Source: Chitinimonas arctica (GTDB taxonomy: Bacteria > Pseudomonadota > Gammaproteobacteria > Burkholderiales > Chitinimonadaceae). Taken from it: DNA of 64,000 nt. Below, piece by piece: positions 16,932 to 25,464 of the stretch. The stretch spans positions 3,224,001 to 3,288,000 of the forward strand of contig NZ_CP041730.1 of the NCBI RefSeq assembly GCF_007431345.1, written 5' to 3'. The notes under the pieces are model-generated. The model searched no databases. It was not told the DNA's origin and worked only from the letters and a program-made list of their open reading frames with translations. Within the stretch, counting starts at the first letter, position 1. The number at the start of each line of letters is the position of its first letter. The position numbers were made by a program, and so were the translations under genes.

Positions 16932-17906
16932 ATGTTCCGCAAACTAGCCCTGCTGGCTGCAGTCTGGACCTTTTGTGTGGTCGTACTGGGTGCCTACGTC
17001 CGCCTGTCCGATGCCGGCCTCGGTTGTCCGGACTGGCCAGGTTGTTATGGCAAGGTGACGCCGCACCATGCCATGGAAGAGATCCGCACCGCCCAGGCCG
17101 ACCAGCCGCACGGACCGGTAAGCCTGGACAAGGCCTGGAAGGAGATGGTGCACCGCTATCTCGCCAGCGCCCTGGGCTTGTTGGTGCTGATCCTGGCGGT
17201 ATTGGCCGTGCGTCAGCGCGACCGTTTGCAGCAGTCGCCGCTGCTGATCATCCTGACTTTTTTCGTGGTCTGTTTCCAGGGCGCGCTGGGCGCCTGGACG
17301 GTAACCATGCTGCTTAAGCCGGCCATCGTGACCAGTCATCTGATTGGCGGCATGACCACGCTGGCCTTGCTGGTCTGGCTGGTCCTGCGCCAGCGCGAGT
17401 GGGCCAATGTGGACCGCACCGCCGGCGCTTTCCGGCCGCTGGCGATGCTGGGGCTTTTGGTCGTGGCATGCCAGATCATCCTGGGTGGCTGGGTCAGCAC
17501 CAACTATGCCGCCGTCGTCTGTACCGACTTCCCGACCTGCCAAGGGGCGCTGGTGCCCGCCATGGATTTCCGCGATGCCTTCCATGTATTGCGCGAACTG
17601 GGACAGACGCCAAGCGGCGGACTGTTGTCTATGGCCAACTTGACCGCGATCCACTGGCTGCACCGTTTGGGGGCCCTGGTGACCTTCTGCTACATCGGCT
17701 GGCTGGCTTATCGCTTGTTTGCACAAGGGGTTTTGCGTAGCCTTGCGATCGCCATCGGCACGATGCTGGTGTTGCAGGTCGGGCTTGGCATAGGCAATGT
17801 GGTATTGCAGCTGCCCCTGCCCGTCGCTGTGCTGCACAATGCGGGAGCCGCCATGTTGTTGGTACTGCTGGTGGTATTGAATTTCCGGCTGGCGCATCGT
17901 CGCTAG
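16932..17906 (+). CDS. ctaA: Heme A synthase (COX15/CtaA)
   Basis: CtaA oxidises the C8 methyl group of heme O to make heme A for the aa3 oxidase. The 324-aa product has eight predicted membrane helices and family motifs including GAYVRLSDAGLGCPDWPGCYG near the N-terminus (with the paired cysteines), EMVHRYLASALGLLV, and a second-half GGWVSTNYAAVVCTDFPTC and IHWLHRLGALV with conserved histidines. It is followed 27 bp later by ctaB, the enzyme supplying heme O. Confidence 0.95.
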   Translation: MFRKLALLAAVWTFCVVVLGAYVRLSDAGLGCPDWPGCYGKVTPHHAMEEIRTAQADQPHGPVSLDKAWKEMVHRYLASALGLLVLILAVLAVRQRDRLQQSPLLIILTFFVVCFQGALGAWTVTMLLKPAIVTSHLIGGMTTLALLVWLVLRQREWANVDRTAGAFRPLAMLGLLVVACQIILGGWVSTNYAAVVCTDFPTCQGALVPAMDFRDAFHVLRELGQTPSGGLLSMANLTAIHWLHRLGALVTFCYIGWLAYRLFAQGVLRSLAIAIGTMLVLQVGLGIGNVVLQLPLPVAVLHNAGAAMLLVLLVVLNFRLAHRR

Positions 17907-17933
17907 CCGCGTGGCGAAACCGAGGAGACAATA

Positions 17934-18845
17934 ATGACCGCCACCACAATGGGTAAACCCGGCCTGGGCGTGCAAGCCCGCCTGCGCGAGTTCCTGGCGC
18001 TGACCAAACCGCGCGTGGTGACGCTGATCGTGTTCTGCGCGGTGATCGGCATGTTCCTGGCCACGCCCGGCGTACCCGACCTGGTGCCGGTGCTGGCCGC
18101 TACCGTGGGTATCGCCCTGGTGGCGGGGGCCGCGGCTGCCATCAATTGCCTGGTCGAACAGAAGATCGACGCCGTGATGGCGCGCACCCGCGCCCGGCCG
18201 CTCCCGCGCGGCCAGATCACCAGTGCCCAGACCCTGGTCTTCGCGCTGGCGGTGGGCGGCGTGGGGCTGTGGCTGCTGCATGTCTGGGTGAATGCCTTGA
18301 CCATGTGGCTGACGCTGGCCACCTTCGTCGGCTACGCCATCATCTATACCATCGTGCTCAAGCCCAGCACGCCGCAGAATATCGTGATCGGCGGCGCTTC
18401 GGGCGCCATGCCGCCCATCCTGGGCTGGGCGGCCGTTACCGGTTCGGTCAGCCACGATGCGATGATCCTGTTCCTGATCATTTTTGCCTGGACCCCGCCG
18501 CACTTCTGGGCCTTGGCCTTGTATCGGCGCGAGGAATACGCGCGGGCCGGGCTGCCCATGCTGCCGGTGACCCATGGCGAAGCCTTTACCCGCCTGCATG
18601 TGCTGCTCTATACCCTGATCCTCACCGCGGTGACCTTGCTGCCGGTGGCGACCGGGATGGCTGGCTGGATCTACCTGATTGCCGCCGTGCTGCTCGATGC
18701 CGTTTTCCTCGCCTATGCTTGGCGTATTTGGCGCGCCTATTCGGATGCCCTGGCTCGTAGCGCATTTCGTTACTCCATCCTGTACCTGTCGCTATTGTTC
18801 GCGGCGCTGCTGGTGGACCACTATCTGCCGTTCAAGTTGGGATAA
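17934..18845 (+). CDS. ctaB: Protoheme IX farnesyltransferase (heme O synthase)
   Basis: CtaB/CyoE attaches a farnesyl group to protoheme IX to make heme O. This UbiA-family membrane protein of 303 aa shows the first Asp-rich motif as NCLVEQKIDAVMARTRARPLP (in the family, NxxxDxxxDxxMxRTxxRP), the second conserved block IIFAWTPPHFWALAL, and ARAGLPMLPVTHG. About nine membrane helices. CGAGGAGA precedes the ATG by 7 bp. Operonic with ctaA and the downstream sco gene. Confidence 0.96.
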   Translation: MTATTMGKPGLGVQARLREFLALTKPRVVTLIVFCAVIGMFLATPGVPDLVPVLAATVGIALVAGAAAAINCLVEQKIDAVMARTRARPLPRGQITSAQTLVFALAVGGVGLWLLHVWVNALTMWLTLATFVGYAIIYTIVLKPSTPQNIVIGGASGAMPPILGWAAVTGSVSHDAMILFLIIFAWTPPHFWALALYRREEYARAGLPMLPVTHGEAFTRLHVLLYTLILTAVTLLPVATGMAGWIYLIAAVLLDAVFLAYAWRIWRAYSDALARSAFRYSILYLSLLFAALLVDHYLPFKLG

Positions 18846-18847
18846 GC

Positions 18848-19432
18848 ATGCGACGTTTTCTTTCATTGGCGCTGACGCTGATCGTGCTGGGCCTGGCGGC
18901 TTGCGGACAAAAGAGCGGTCCGGCATTCAAGTCCACCGATATCACCGGGGCGCCGTTCGGAGGCGAGTTCAGGCTGACCGGGCACGACGGCAAGCCGCAT
19001 GCGCTGGCCGATTTTCGCGGCAAGGCGGTCGTGCTGTTTTTTGGGTACACCCATTGTCCGGATGTCTGCCCCACCACCATGAGTGAATTGGCGGGTGCCA
19101 TGAAGCAATTGGGGGAGCGGGCCAAGGATGTGCAGGTGCTATTCGTGACGGTGGATCCGGAGCGCGATACCCAGGCGCTGCTGAACCAATACGTGCCGTC
19201 CTTCCATCCCGCGTTTATCGGATTACGGGGTAGTCCTGCCGAAACCCGCGCCGTGGCGGATCAGTTCAAGGTGGTTTATCAGAAGAATGTGACGGATAAA
19301 ACAAATTACACCGTCGATCACAGTGCCGGCAGCTATATTTTCGACAAGGCCGGTAAATTGCGCTTGTTCGTCAGCTACGGTGCGGGTGCCGAGGTGTTTA
19401 GCCACGATCTGGGCCTACTGCTGGCGGACTGA
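18848..19432 (+). CDS. SCO1/SenC copper chaperone lipoprotein
   Basis: SCO proteins deliver copper to or reduce the CuA site of subunit II. The 194-aa product has a lipoprotein signal peptide with lipobox LAAC (Cys19), a thioredoxin-like domain with the copper motif Cys70-Pro-Asp-Val-Cys74, and the third ligand His158 in VDHSAGSY. It starts 2 bp after ctaB and closes the oxidase cluster. Confidence 0.95.
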   Translation: MRRFLSLALTLIVLGLAACGQKSGPAFKSTDITGAPFGGEFRLTGHDGKPHALADFRGKAVVLFFGYTHCPDVCPTTMSELAGAMKQLGERAKDVQVLFVTVDPERDTQALLNQYVPSFHPAFIGLRGSPAETRAVADQFKVVYQKNVTDKTNYTVDHSAGSYIFDKAGKLRLFVSYGAGAEVFSHDLGLLLAD

Positions 19433-19493
19433 TTTCCGGGTGAGCATGCACTGAAATAGAATATATAAATTTGGGCATACGTATTGCCCTTGT

Positions 19494-20321
19494 GTGGCAG
19501 AATCTATCAATCTTCTAATAAGCGGATCCCCAACGGCCGTGGCGGAACAGGAAAACAACCCCTCTCAGGATGCCAAGTCGCCTGTCGCCCTGATCCCGGA
19601 GGGCGTCGATGTCAGCAGCTACCTGCTGCGTACGCCCATGGAGATCGGCTTTGTGCTGCGTTCCCTGGCGCAAAAGAGCGATCTGGTTTCGATCTATTTC
19701 GATCATGGCCAGTTCGCCTTCCTGTCCACCATCCTGGAATGCGATCCAAAAACCCAGCGCTTCTGGTTCGATATCAGCGGCGTGGATGCCATCAACCGCG
19801 CCTTCCTGCGTAGTACCCATGCCGTGTTCGCGGTCGCGCCGGAAGGGGTGCGCATCCAATTCGTGCTGCATGGTGGGGTGACCGAGGTCGCTTACGATGA
19901 GCGGCCCGCCTTCGAAGCGCATTTCCCGGACGATTTGATCAAGCTGCAGCGGCGCGAATACTTCCGTCTCGATACCCCCATCGGGCGGCCGCTGATCTGT
20001 AAATTGCGCCATCCCAACGGCAAGGTGCTGGATCTGCCGCTGCATGATATTTCCATCGGCGGCATGGGTTTATGGATGCAAGGCCAGGTCGAGGTGGAGC
20101 AGCTGGACGTGTTCCCCGGCTGCCGTATCGATCTGGGCACCTTCGGCATGGTCGAATTGACGCTGGAAATCCGCAGCAAGCGGCAGGTGACCAAGCGCGA
20201 CGGGACGGTCCAGACCATGCTGGGCACCCGCTTCGTCGATCTCCCGCGCCAGACCGAGAATTTGTTGCAGCGCTATATCGCCCAGTTGGAGCGGGAGCGG
20301 CACCAGTTGCTCCGCAACTGA
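19494..20321 (+). CDS. ycgR: Flagellar brake protein YcgR (PilZ domain)
   Basis: YcgR binds cyclic di-GMP and slows flagellar rotation. The 275-aa protein has the N-terminal YcgR domain (about 40-145) and a C-terminal PilZ domain with the c-di-GMP motifs RREYFR (153-158) and DISIGG (185-190). The start is uncertain: GTG 19494 is the longest, and a second GTG at 19539 is possible. Neither has a convincing ribosome binding site. The 61-bp upstream gap is AT-rich (TAGAATATATAAA), a likely promoter. The gene implies a flagellated host. Confidence 0.92.
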   Translation: MAESINLLISGSPTAVAEQENNPSQDAKSPVALIPEGVDVSSYLLRTPMEIGFVLRSLAQKSDLVSIYFDHGQFAFLSTILECDPKTQRFWFDISGVDAINRAFLRSTHAVFAVAPEGVRIQFVLHGGVTEVAYDERPAFEAHFPDDLIKLQRREYFRLDTPIGRPLICKLRHPNGKVLDLPLHDISIGGMGLWMQGQVEVEQLDVFPGCRIDLGTFGMVELTLEIRSKRQVTKRDGTVQTMLGTRFVDLPRQTENLLQRYIAQLERERHQLLRN

Positions 20322-20331
20322 AGCGCCGAAG

Positions 20332-21213
20332 TCACCCCATCGGGCGCAGGCCATCCAGCAGCGTCTGGGGTGTGGGGTAGCGTAGCCGCAGTTTCAGCTC
20401 TTCCTTCAAGCGCCGATTGCTCAGCCGGCGAGACTCCCGCATAAACGACCACAGGGCTGGCGAAACCCGCGCCTGCAAATCCGTGCGTTCCAGTCGCTGC
20501 GGCCGTGGCAGGCCGCTTGCGTCGGCCACGCGGTCAAACCAATCCCCCATCTTCCACTGGCTATCGTCGCAGACATGGTAGACCCGGCCGGAGCGGCCGC
20601 GAAACAAGGCCAGGCAGCAGGCATGGGCCAGGTCGTCGGCATGGATATGATTGCTGTAGCCATCCTGCTCCGGCAGCAAGGCCGGCGTGCCGCTACGCAG
20701 GCGCTCGGTGGGCAGGCGCTCGGCGGCATAGATGCCGGGCGCCCGCAGCAAGCTGACCCGGCAACCGGTACGGCGACCGAACCGGCGCAGCAGCTGTTCC
20801 GCCACGACGCGGCGAAGCGCCCGAGCCGATTGCGGCTTGGCGGGCTGGCTCTCTTCCAGCAGCGCCCCGGCACAGTCGCCGTACACCCCGCTGGTACTGA
20901 TGTAGCAAAACCCGCGTGCTAGAATCGCGTTTTGGGCGAGCACTGCCGCCAGCCGTTTGCTGCGTGCATCGTCGTCGCCCTGGTTGGGAGGGGGCGCGCT
21001 ATGCAGAACGTACTCGGCCAGGCCGGCCAGCCGCTGCAGCGTTGCCGGCTCGTCCAGATCGCCGGGCACCGGTATAACTCCCAGGGCCCGTAGCTCAGCC
21101 GCCTGTTCGCGATTGCGGCACAATGCATAGATATGGAAACGCCGCGCCAGCCAAGGTAGCGCACGCCGCGCCACATCGCCGCAGCCGATGATCAACAGTC
21201 TTCTTTTTCGCAT
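20332..21213 (-). CDS. NAD(P)-dependent epimerase/dehydratase family protein (YeeZ-like)
   Basis: This 293-aa extended short-chain dehydrogenase-like protein has a Rossmann motif near the N-terminus (RRLLIIGCGDVARR, a degenerate GxGxxG), then YISTSGVYGD with the S/TxxxYxxxK-type Tyr region, and LLRAPGIYAAERLP. These fit the SDR-like proteins related to E. coli YeeZ. The ATG at 21213 was chosen because it places the nucleotide-binding motif at the N-terminus. The substrate is unknown. It converges on ycgR with only 10 bp between the stops and diverges from the reductase gene at 21257. Confidence 0.85.
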   Translation of the reverse strand: MRKRRLLIIGCGDVARRALPWLARRFHIYALCRNREQAAELRALGVIPVPGDLDEPATLQRLAGLAEYVLHSAPPPNQGDDDARSKRLAAVLAQNAILARGFCYISTSGVYGDCAGALLEESQPAKPQSARALRRVVAEQLLRRFGRRTGCRVSLLRAPGIYAAERLPTERLRSGTPALLPEQDGYSNHIHADDLAHACCLALFRGRSGRVYHVCDDSQWKMGDWFDRVADASGLPRPQRLERTDLQARVSPALWSFMRESRRLSNRRLKEELKLRLRYPTPQTLLDGLRPMG

Positions 21214-21256
21214 GGGCCGATTGTAACCGCGCCTCATGCATTTGCAGGAATCACCG

Positions 21257-22282
21257 ATGTCCAGCCAGCTCATTATCGAACCGAGCAAACAACAGCTTCT
21301 CGTCGAAGAAGGCGAAACCATACTGGACGCCGCCATGCGCGCCGGTTTCAATATGCCCTACGGCTGCCGCAACGGTGCTTGCGGTGCCTGCAAGGGCCGG
21401 GTATTGGCGGGGGAGGTCAGCCATCGCGAGCATTCCGGCTCGGTCCTCAACAAGACGGAAGAAGCCCAGGGCCTGGCCCTGTTCTGCTGCGCCGAGCCGC
21501 AAGGCGACGTGGTGATCGAGTGCCGCGAAATCCAGGCCACCAAGGATATCCAGATCCGCACCCTGCCGTGCCGGGTCGAAAAGATCGACCGGGTCTCCAA
21601 CGACGTGGCGGTCCTGGCGCTCAAGTTGCCCACCAAGGAACGGCTGCAATTCCTGGCCGGCCAGTACATCGATATCCACACCAAGGACGGCAAGAAGCGC
21701 AGCTTTTCCCTGGCCAATCCACCGCATAGTGAAGAGTATCTGCAGCTGCACGTGCGGCTGGTGCCGGGCGGCGAATTCTCGGAGTATGTGCACAACTCCA
21801 TGCGCGAGCGCGAGATCCTGCGCTTCACCGGCCCGCTGGGATCGTTCTTCCTGCGCGAAGAATCGGACAAGCCCATCATCTTCCTGGCCAGCGGTACCGG
21901 TTTCGCGCCGATCAAGAGCATCGTCGAGCATGCGATACGCAAGGGCGTACAGCGTGAAATGATTCTCTACTGGGGCGCCCGTACCCTGGACGATCTCTAT
22001 ATGCCCGAACTGCCCAGCCAATGGCAGGCCGAGTATCCCAACTTCACCTTTATCCCGGTGCTGTCCGAAGCACGGCCGGAGGATGCCTGGCATGGTCGTA
22101 GCGGCTTTGTCCACGAAGCGGTGCTGCATGATTTCGCCGATCTCTCGGGCTACCAGGTCTACGCCTGTGGCGCGCCGATGATGGTGGAAGCCGCCCACGG
22201 CAGCTTTACCGGCCGCGGCCTGCCTTCCGACGAGTTCTTCTCGGATGCGTTTTTTCTTGCCAAGGACCTAGGCAAAAACTGA
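21257..22282 (+). CDS. Ferredoxin-type NAD(P)H-flavin reductase (annotated as CDP-6-deoxy-delta-3,4-glucoseen reductase family)
   Basis: This 341-aa protein has an N-terminal plant-type [2Fe-2S] ferredoxin domain with ligands Cys37, Cys42, Cys45 and Cys77. The FAD-binding domain has RSFSLANPP, and the NAD(P)-binding domain has SGTGFAPIKSI. Homologues in proteobacteria are called CDP-6-deoxy-delta-3,4-glucoseen reductase (AscD-like), though most sit outside sugar clusters, as here. The real electron acceptor is unknown. GCAGGAA stands 6 bp before ATG 21257. Confidence 0.88.
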   Translation: MSSQLIIEPSKQQLLVEEGETILDAAMRAGFNMPYGCRNGACGACKGRVLAGEVSHREHSGSVLNKTEEAQGLALFCCAEPQGDVVIECREIQATKDIQIRTLPCRVEKIDRVSNDVAVLALKLPTKERLQFLAGQYIDIHTKDGKKRSFSLANPPHSEEYLQLHVRLVPGGEFSEYVHNSMREREILRFTGPLGSFFLREESDKPIIFLASGTGFAPIKSIVEHAIRKGVQREMILYWGARTLDDLYMPELPSQWQAEYPNFTFIPVLSEARPEDAWHGRSGFVHEAVLHDFADLSGYQVYACGAPMMVEAAHGSFTGRGLPSDEFFSDAFFLAKDLGKN

Positions 22283-22290
22283 CATCTGGG

Positions 22291-22296
22291 TATAAT
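22291..22296 (+). promoter_or_regulatory. -10 element of the tRNA-Thr gene
   Basis: A perfect TATAAT lies 12 bp before the tRNA, followed by GCGG, a GC-rich discriminator typical of stable RNA genes. No consensus -35 is seen. The element starts 9 bp after the reductase stop codon. Confidence 0.65.
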
Positions 22297-22307
22297 GCGG
22301 ACCCTGT

Positions 22308-22383
<76 letters not shown>

Positions 22384-22414
22384 CGTATTCGTCCATGCTT
22401 GTAGGTGGACAGCA

Positions 22415-22450
22415 AAAACCCGCAAGGCTGAAAAGCTCTGCGGGTTTTTT
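22415..22450 (+). terminator. Intrinsic terminator after tRNA-Thr
   Basis: AAAACCCGCA (22415-22424) and TGCGGGTTTT (22439-22448) form a 10-bp stem with a 14-nt loop and a run of six Ts. Confidence 0.85.
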
Positions 22451-22621
22451 CGTTCTGGGCGGGCCTGGCCGTTGCCCTTACTAGCCAGCAATAGGTTGGC
22501 CTGCCGAGAAGCGTTTCATACAGTTGGGTATGTCCACGACGGTGCTTACACCTGAAATCCGCCTGGGTTAGCGTTAACTCGGCTCACGGGTTCCGCAAAA
22601 AACCTCTCCCCGTCGCCGCTC

Positions 22622-23002
22622 TCAATGCAAGGTGGGGCGGTGCATTACACCAAAGCGCTCTGCCAACGCCTTTAGCCGCTTATCCAGCGTCCACAACTTT
22701 ACCCCAGGCGTCATTAAAGTGGATGCAAGCAACATCATGTCTACCAGGCCACATCCCAACCCGAAAAGGCGTTCGCGTTCGATAAAGTCCACAACTTCTC
22801 GGATACTGGCCAGGTGGGTCTGCTGTAGCCCAGCGAGGTCCGACACAACTTGAGTCCGATTGGGGGGTGTTCCACAGGCGACCTCGCCAACAATCAACGG
22901 ATGCGCCATCACCAAGTCAAGCTCAAGCAAGTTGGCCAATATATCGTTGCGTAACCGAAAATGATCAACCCACACCGAGGTATCAACGAGGACGCCTCTC
23001 AT
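22622..23002 (-). CDS. vapC: VapC-type PIN-domain toxin
   Basis: This 126-aa PIN-domain ribonuclease starts MRGVLVDTSVWVDHFR, where Asp7 is the first metal-binding acid. It continues with the conserved IVGEVACG (second acid) and GLVDMMLLAST (third acid), completing the catalytic pattern. VapC toxins cleave specific RNAs, classically initiator tRNA or rRNA. It starts 2 bp after the vapB stop, in the normal antitoxin-first order. The pair lies just beyond the tRNA-Thr gene, in the first accessory-looking stretch of the window. Confidence 0.9.
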   Translation of the reverse strand: MRGVLVDTSVWVDHFRLRNDILANLLELDLVMAHPLIVGEVACGTPPNRTQVVSDLAGLQQTHLASIREVVDFIERERLFGLGCGLVDMMLLASTLMTPGVKLWTLDKRLKALAERFGVMHRPTLH

Positions 23003-23004
23003 CG

Positions 23005-23208
23005 TCAGGCATCCTCACGACGGCGAGGAATCTCCTGCATGTCTGGCATGGTTGCGCCAAGGGCGGCAAGACGCTTGGCTGCTTGAACTCGCACAAATGT
23101 CTTGATGGCCTCGCGGAACAGATCTGCCTTATCCATCGTCGGATCGGCAACTTCCAGGGCCCTTTCATATAGCGCATCGTCAATAGTGACAGTCGTTCTC
23201 ATTGCCAT
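23005..23208 (-). CDS. vapB: VapB-family antitoxin (DUF2191-like)
   Basis: This 67-aa protein begins MAMRTTVTIDDALYERALEV, a ribbon-helix-helix N-terminus that should bind DNA, followed by ADLFREAIKTFVRVQAAKRL and an acidic/basic C-terminal tail that would wrap the toxin. The same fold and length are typical of VapB antitoxins paired with PIN toxins. The ATG at 23208 or the one two codons later may start it. A palindrome just upstream is the likely operator for autoregulation. Confidence 0.88.
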   Translation of the reverse strand: MAMRTTVTIDDALYERALEVADPTMDKADLFREAIKTFVRVQAAKRLAALGATMPDMQEIPRRREDA

Positions 23209-23215
23209 CTTTCTG

Positions 23216-23229
23216 CATCATTTATGATG
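23216..23229 (-). promoter_or_regulatory. Candidate vapBC operator palindrome
   Basis: CATCAT-TT-ATGATG is a perfect 6-bp inverted repeat 7 bp upstream of the vapB start. A weaker AATCA...TGATT pair lies at about 23238-23255. Inverted repeats here are the usual VapB/VapBC binding sites; binding is inferred. Confidence 0.5.
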
Positions 23230-23357
23230 ACATTCTGAATCATTTTTGGTGATTTTGCAAGAGAAGGGCGCAACGCCATCGGGGGCTTTCTGCGGGACGC
23301 AAGTGCACGTTTCAGCTTCTATATTGAAGGCGATTCAATATCGCGCCCGGAGCCGCC

Positions 23358-24245
23358 ATGAAACGCAAGACGTCCGCCCCGTCGGTCAGCAAGGCCAACA
23401 CCTCCAAGAAGCCAAGACTCGCCACACCCGCCACGACGCTAAGCGACATGATAGGCGCGCGTGGCAGAAAGTCGGTTGAGCTGAGCGCTTTCAAGCCTGA
23501 GGTGAAAGTGGTCAAGAACGACTCATGGCAATCGCTCGCGCAAAACGTCATCGATAGTCGCGGGGCGGTTTATCGTCATCAATACCGGCTAGCCAATGAC
23601 ATGTCCCAGAAAGAGGACGTGACCCTGGCTTATAAGCATGGAGATTTTCCTATCAAAGTGAAGGAACCGGCGCCCGGCGAGTTTGAAATTCCGAAAAATA
23701 ATATTTCCACAGGCCTGATCGATACGAAGGCGAGGTCGTATCCGGATATGATGGGTACCTTCACAAAGGGGCGCAAGGGTGCCACCGATGCGATGCGCGT
23801 ATTGCGTGGGACCCATTTGACCAAGGGTCTGATCGGTTCGTCAGCCGAGAAACGGAAGGCGGCGGTCGAATTGGCCGGCGAGATTGGGGTGTCCGAATAT
23901 GCGCGCGGCAGTACGGTGGCCCTGACCGGTGCGTCGACCGCTTTGTATATGCTCAAACATGACGCAATCGACACGGACCAGTTCTCCGATCCGGACGTCG
24001 GCTATTTTGGTGCCGGGAAGGGCGGTGCGAAAAGAATACGTGGCTTTAACAATGCCGTTGAGGTGTTCGATCACTACGATAAATCGCTCAAGAAAATCTA
24101 TAACTCGCATGCTTCCAAGAAAAACGTCCGACCATGGGAGTCTGGACTGGATTTGTCCGGCCAGAATGCGGCGCAGCGGAAACTCACCACATACAACGCC
24201 TGGAAGGCCCATAAGTTCGCTAAATGGACGGGGCGCGAAGAATAG
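23358..24245 (+). CDS. Hypothetical protein with a basic, NLS-like N-terminus
   Basis: This 295-aa protein is not recognised. It has no signal peptide or transmembrane segment. Residues 1-25 are strongly basic and Ser/Thr/Pro-rich, with KRK at the start and KKPRLATP around 17-24, resembling a bipartite nuclear localisation signal or a disordered secretion leader. The rest is mixed alpha/beta, with repeated charged stretches and a C-terminal KAHKFAKWTGREE. It stands alone, 55 bp from a convergent DUF2845 gene, with an ATG at 23358 preceded by CGGAGCC. Position between a toxin-antitoxin pair and a T6SS locus, and its apparent orphan nature, make a secreted effector conceivable, but nothing proves it. 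Confidence 0.6.
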   Translation: MKRKTSAPSVSKANTSKKPRLATPATTLSDMIGARGRKSVELSAFKPEVKVVKNDSWQSLAQNVIDSRGAVYRHQYRLANDMSQKEDVTLAYKHGDFPIKVKEPAPGEFEIPKNNISTGLIDTKARSYPDMMGTFTKGRKGATDAMRVLRGTHLTKGLIGSSAEKRKAAVELAGEIGVSEYARGSTVALTGASTALYMLKHDAIDTDQFSDPDVGYFGAGKGGAKRIRGFNNAVEVFDHYDKSLKKIYNSHASKKNVRPWESGLDLSGQNAAQRKLTTYNAWKAHKFAKWTGREE

Positions 24246-24295
24246 AAGCGACCGGGTATGGAATGCATTGTTCAATCAGGACCGGAACGCAGACA

Positions 24296-24646
24296 CTATT
24301 TGACCCGGTCCCCATACTTGATCGACCGCAGTTCCCCGCGCTCGAAACGCAATATGGTCAGGAACTGGCCCGGGCCGGGGTTGTAGGTCCACTCATCGAC
24401 TTGTTCGCATGGCAGCACATTCACGGTGGTGGAACCTGGTGCGTTGCCCGTGTTGCTCACGACCTGGCTGGCTTTGCAGTACGTATCCTTGTAGACGGGT
24501 TCGCCGCATTTTTGCAGCACCGAAGCCTTGCCGTCGCCGATCTCGGCGAGATCGCCTTTGCAGCGCAGGTATTCCGCGTGGGCCGGTAAGGCAAACGCGG
24601 CGAATACGAGCGCGATCATGCCTGCCAGCTTATTCCTTGAGCGCAT
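24296..24646 (-). CDS. DUF2845 family secreted protein
   Basis: This 116-aa protein has a signal peptide (MRSRNKLAGMIALVFAAFAL ending in PAHA-EY), then a small domain with LRCKGDLAEIGDGKASVLQK and CGEPVYKD, characteristic of DUF2845 periplasmic proteins. Cysteines at the first motif, CGEP, YCKAS and LPCEQ could form disulfides. I chose ATG 24646 because AGGAGG stands 6 bp upstream, an ideal site; an in-frame ATG 17 codons earlier lacks one. Function unknown. Confidence 0.8.
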   Translation of the reverse strand: MRSRNKLAGMIALVFAAFALPAHAEYLRCKGDLAEIGDGKASVLQKCGEPVYKDTYCKASQVVSNTGNAPGSTTVNVLPCEQVDEWTYNPGPGQFLTILRFERGELRSIKYGDRVK

Positions 24647-24734
24647 CGAAACCTCCTGAAGCCAGTACATCTGTGCATTGCCGATATTTTGCGCCAAGAC
24701 CGACTTACCGTATATCGGATAAGCAAAATTAGAC

Positions 24735-24762
24735 TTTACTTATTTTGCGTGGGCGAGATAAT
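24735..24762 (+). promoter_or_regulatory. Candidate sigma-70 promoter upstream of the GNAT gene
   Basis: TTTACT (24735-24740), a 16-bp spacer and GATAAT (24757-24762). The predicted start at about 24769 lies only some 13 bp before an intrinsic terminator hairpin. Confidence 0.45.
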
Positions 24763-24781
24763 ACAGCCTTCCTCCTCCTCT

Positions 24782-24809
24782 GGCCGCCCTTCGGGGTGGC
24801 CGTTTTTTT
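24782..24809 (+). terminator. Promoter-proximal intrinsic terminator
   Basis: GGCCGCCC (24782-24789), a TTCG tetraloop, GGGTGGCC (24794-24801), one G, then seven Ts. It is a textbook terminator on the plus strand, but no plus-strand gene ends nearby. It lies between a promoter-like element and the GNAT gene at 24871, so it may attenuate that gene. Confidence 0.75.
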
Positions 24810-24870
24810 CTTTCTTCTATACGCGCCATTCATGGGATATTCGCCCCTCAATCAAGGAAGGGAGCGATGC

Positions 24871-25419
24871 ATGGATCGTCCAAGGGCGGAAGCCGTCAAC
24901 GTGGCTTTCGCAAGCAAGCGTCTCATCCTGGAACCGATCGGTGCGCACCACGCGCCCCTGATGTTCAGCGCGATGCAGGACCCCGCTATCTATCAATGGA
25001 TATCCTCCGAGCCACCCGAGACGGAGGCGGAGCAGGCGGCGGGCTGGGGCAGGCTCGTTGAGCGCCTGCGCAACGCGAAAGATGAGCGCTGCTTCGTCTG
25101 GGCTGCCCAGCGTGTGAGCGATGGCGCTTGGCTGGGGACCTTGGATGTGGTCGCTAAGGGCGAGATCGCCAGCAATGTCGGCTATGTCTTCTTTCCGCCG
25201 TTCTGGGGGCAGGGCTATGCCAGCGAGGCGGTAGCGGCCTTGTCCGACCACCTGGCGCGCCAAGGCATCGTCGAACAACGGGCGGCGGTGACGGTGGGCA
25301 ATATCGCTTCCACCCGTGTGCTGGAACGGGCCGGTTTCCTGGCGGGCCGGGTGATGGTCGGCAACGACACGATCCGAGGCTGTGCCGTGGACGATATCGA
25401 GTATATCCGGCGCGACTGA
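24871..25419 (+). CDS. GNAT family N-acetyltransferase
   Basis: This 182-aa protein resembles the RimJ/RimL-type acetyltransferases: SKRLILEPIGAHHAPLMFSA at the N-terminus, then the acetyl-CoA-binding motif A region FPPFWGQGYASEAVAALSDH and the motif B region NIASTRVLERAGF. Substrate unknown. ATG 24871 is preceded by AAGGAAGGGAG. Upstream ATG/GTG codons in frame would lie before and within a terminator hairpin and are rejected. It converges on clpV, with 45 bp between the stops. Confidence 0.85.
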   Translation: MDRPRAEAVNVAFASKRLILEPIGAHHAPLMFSAMQDPAIYQWISSEPPETEAEQAAGWGRLVERLRNAKDERCFVWAAQRVSDGAWLGTLDVVAKGEIASNVGYVFFPPFWGQGYASEAVAALSDHLARQGIVEQRAAVTVGNIASTRVLERAGFLAGRVMVGNDTIRGCAVDDIEYIRRD

Positions 25420-25464
25420 AGGGTCGGAAAGGGGGCGGCGTGCCCCCTTCCGTCTATACCCTTA

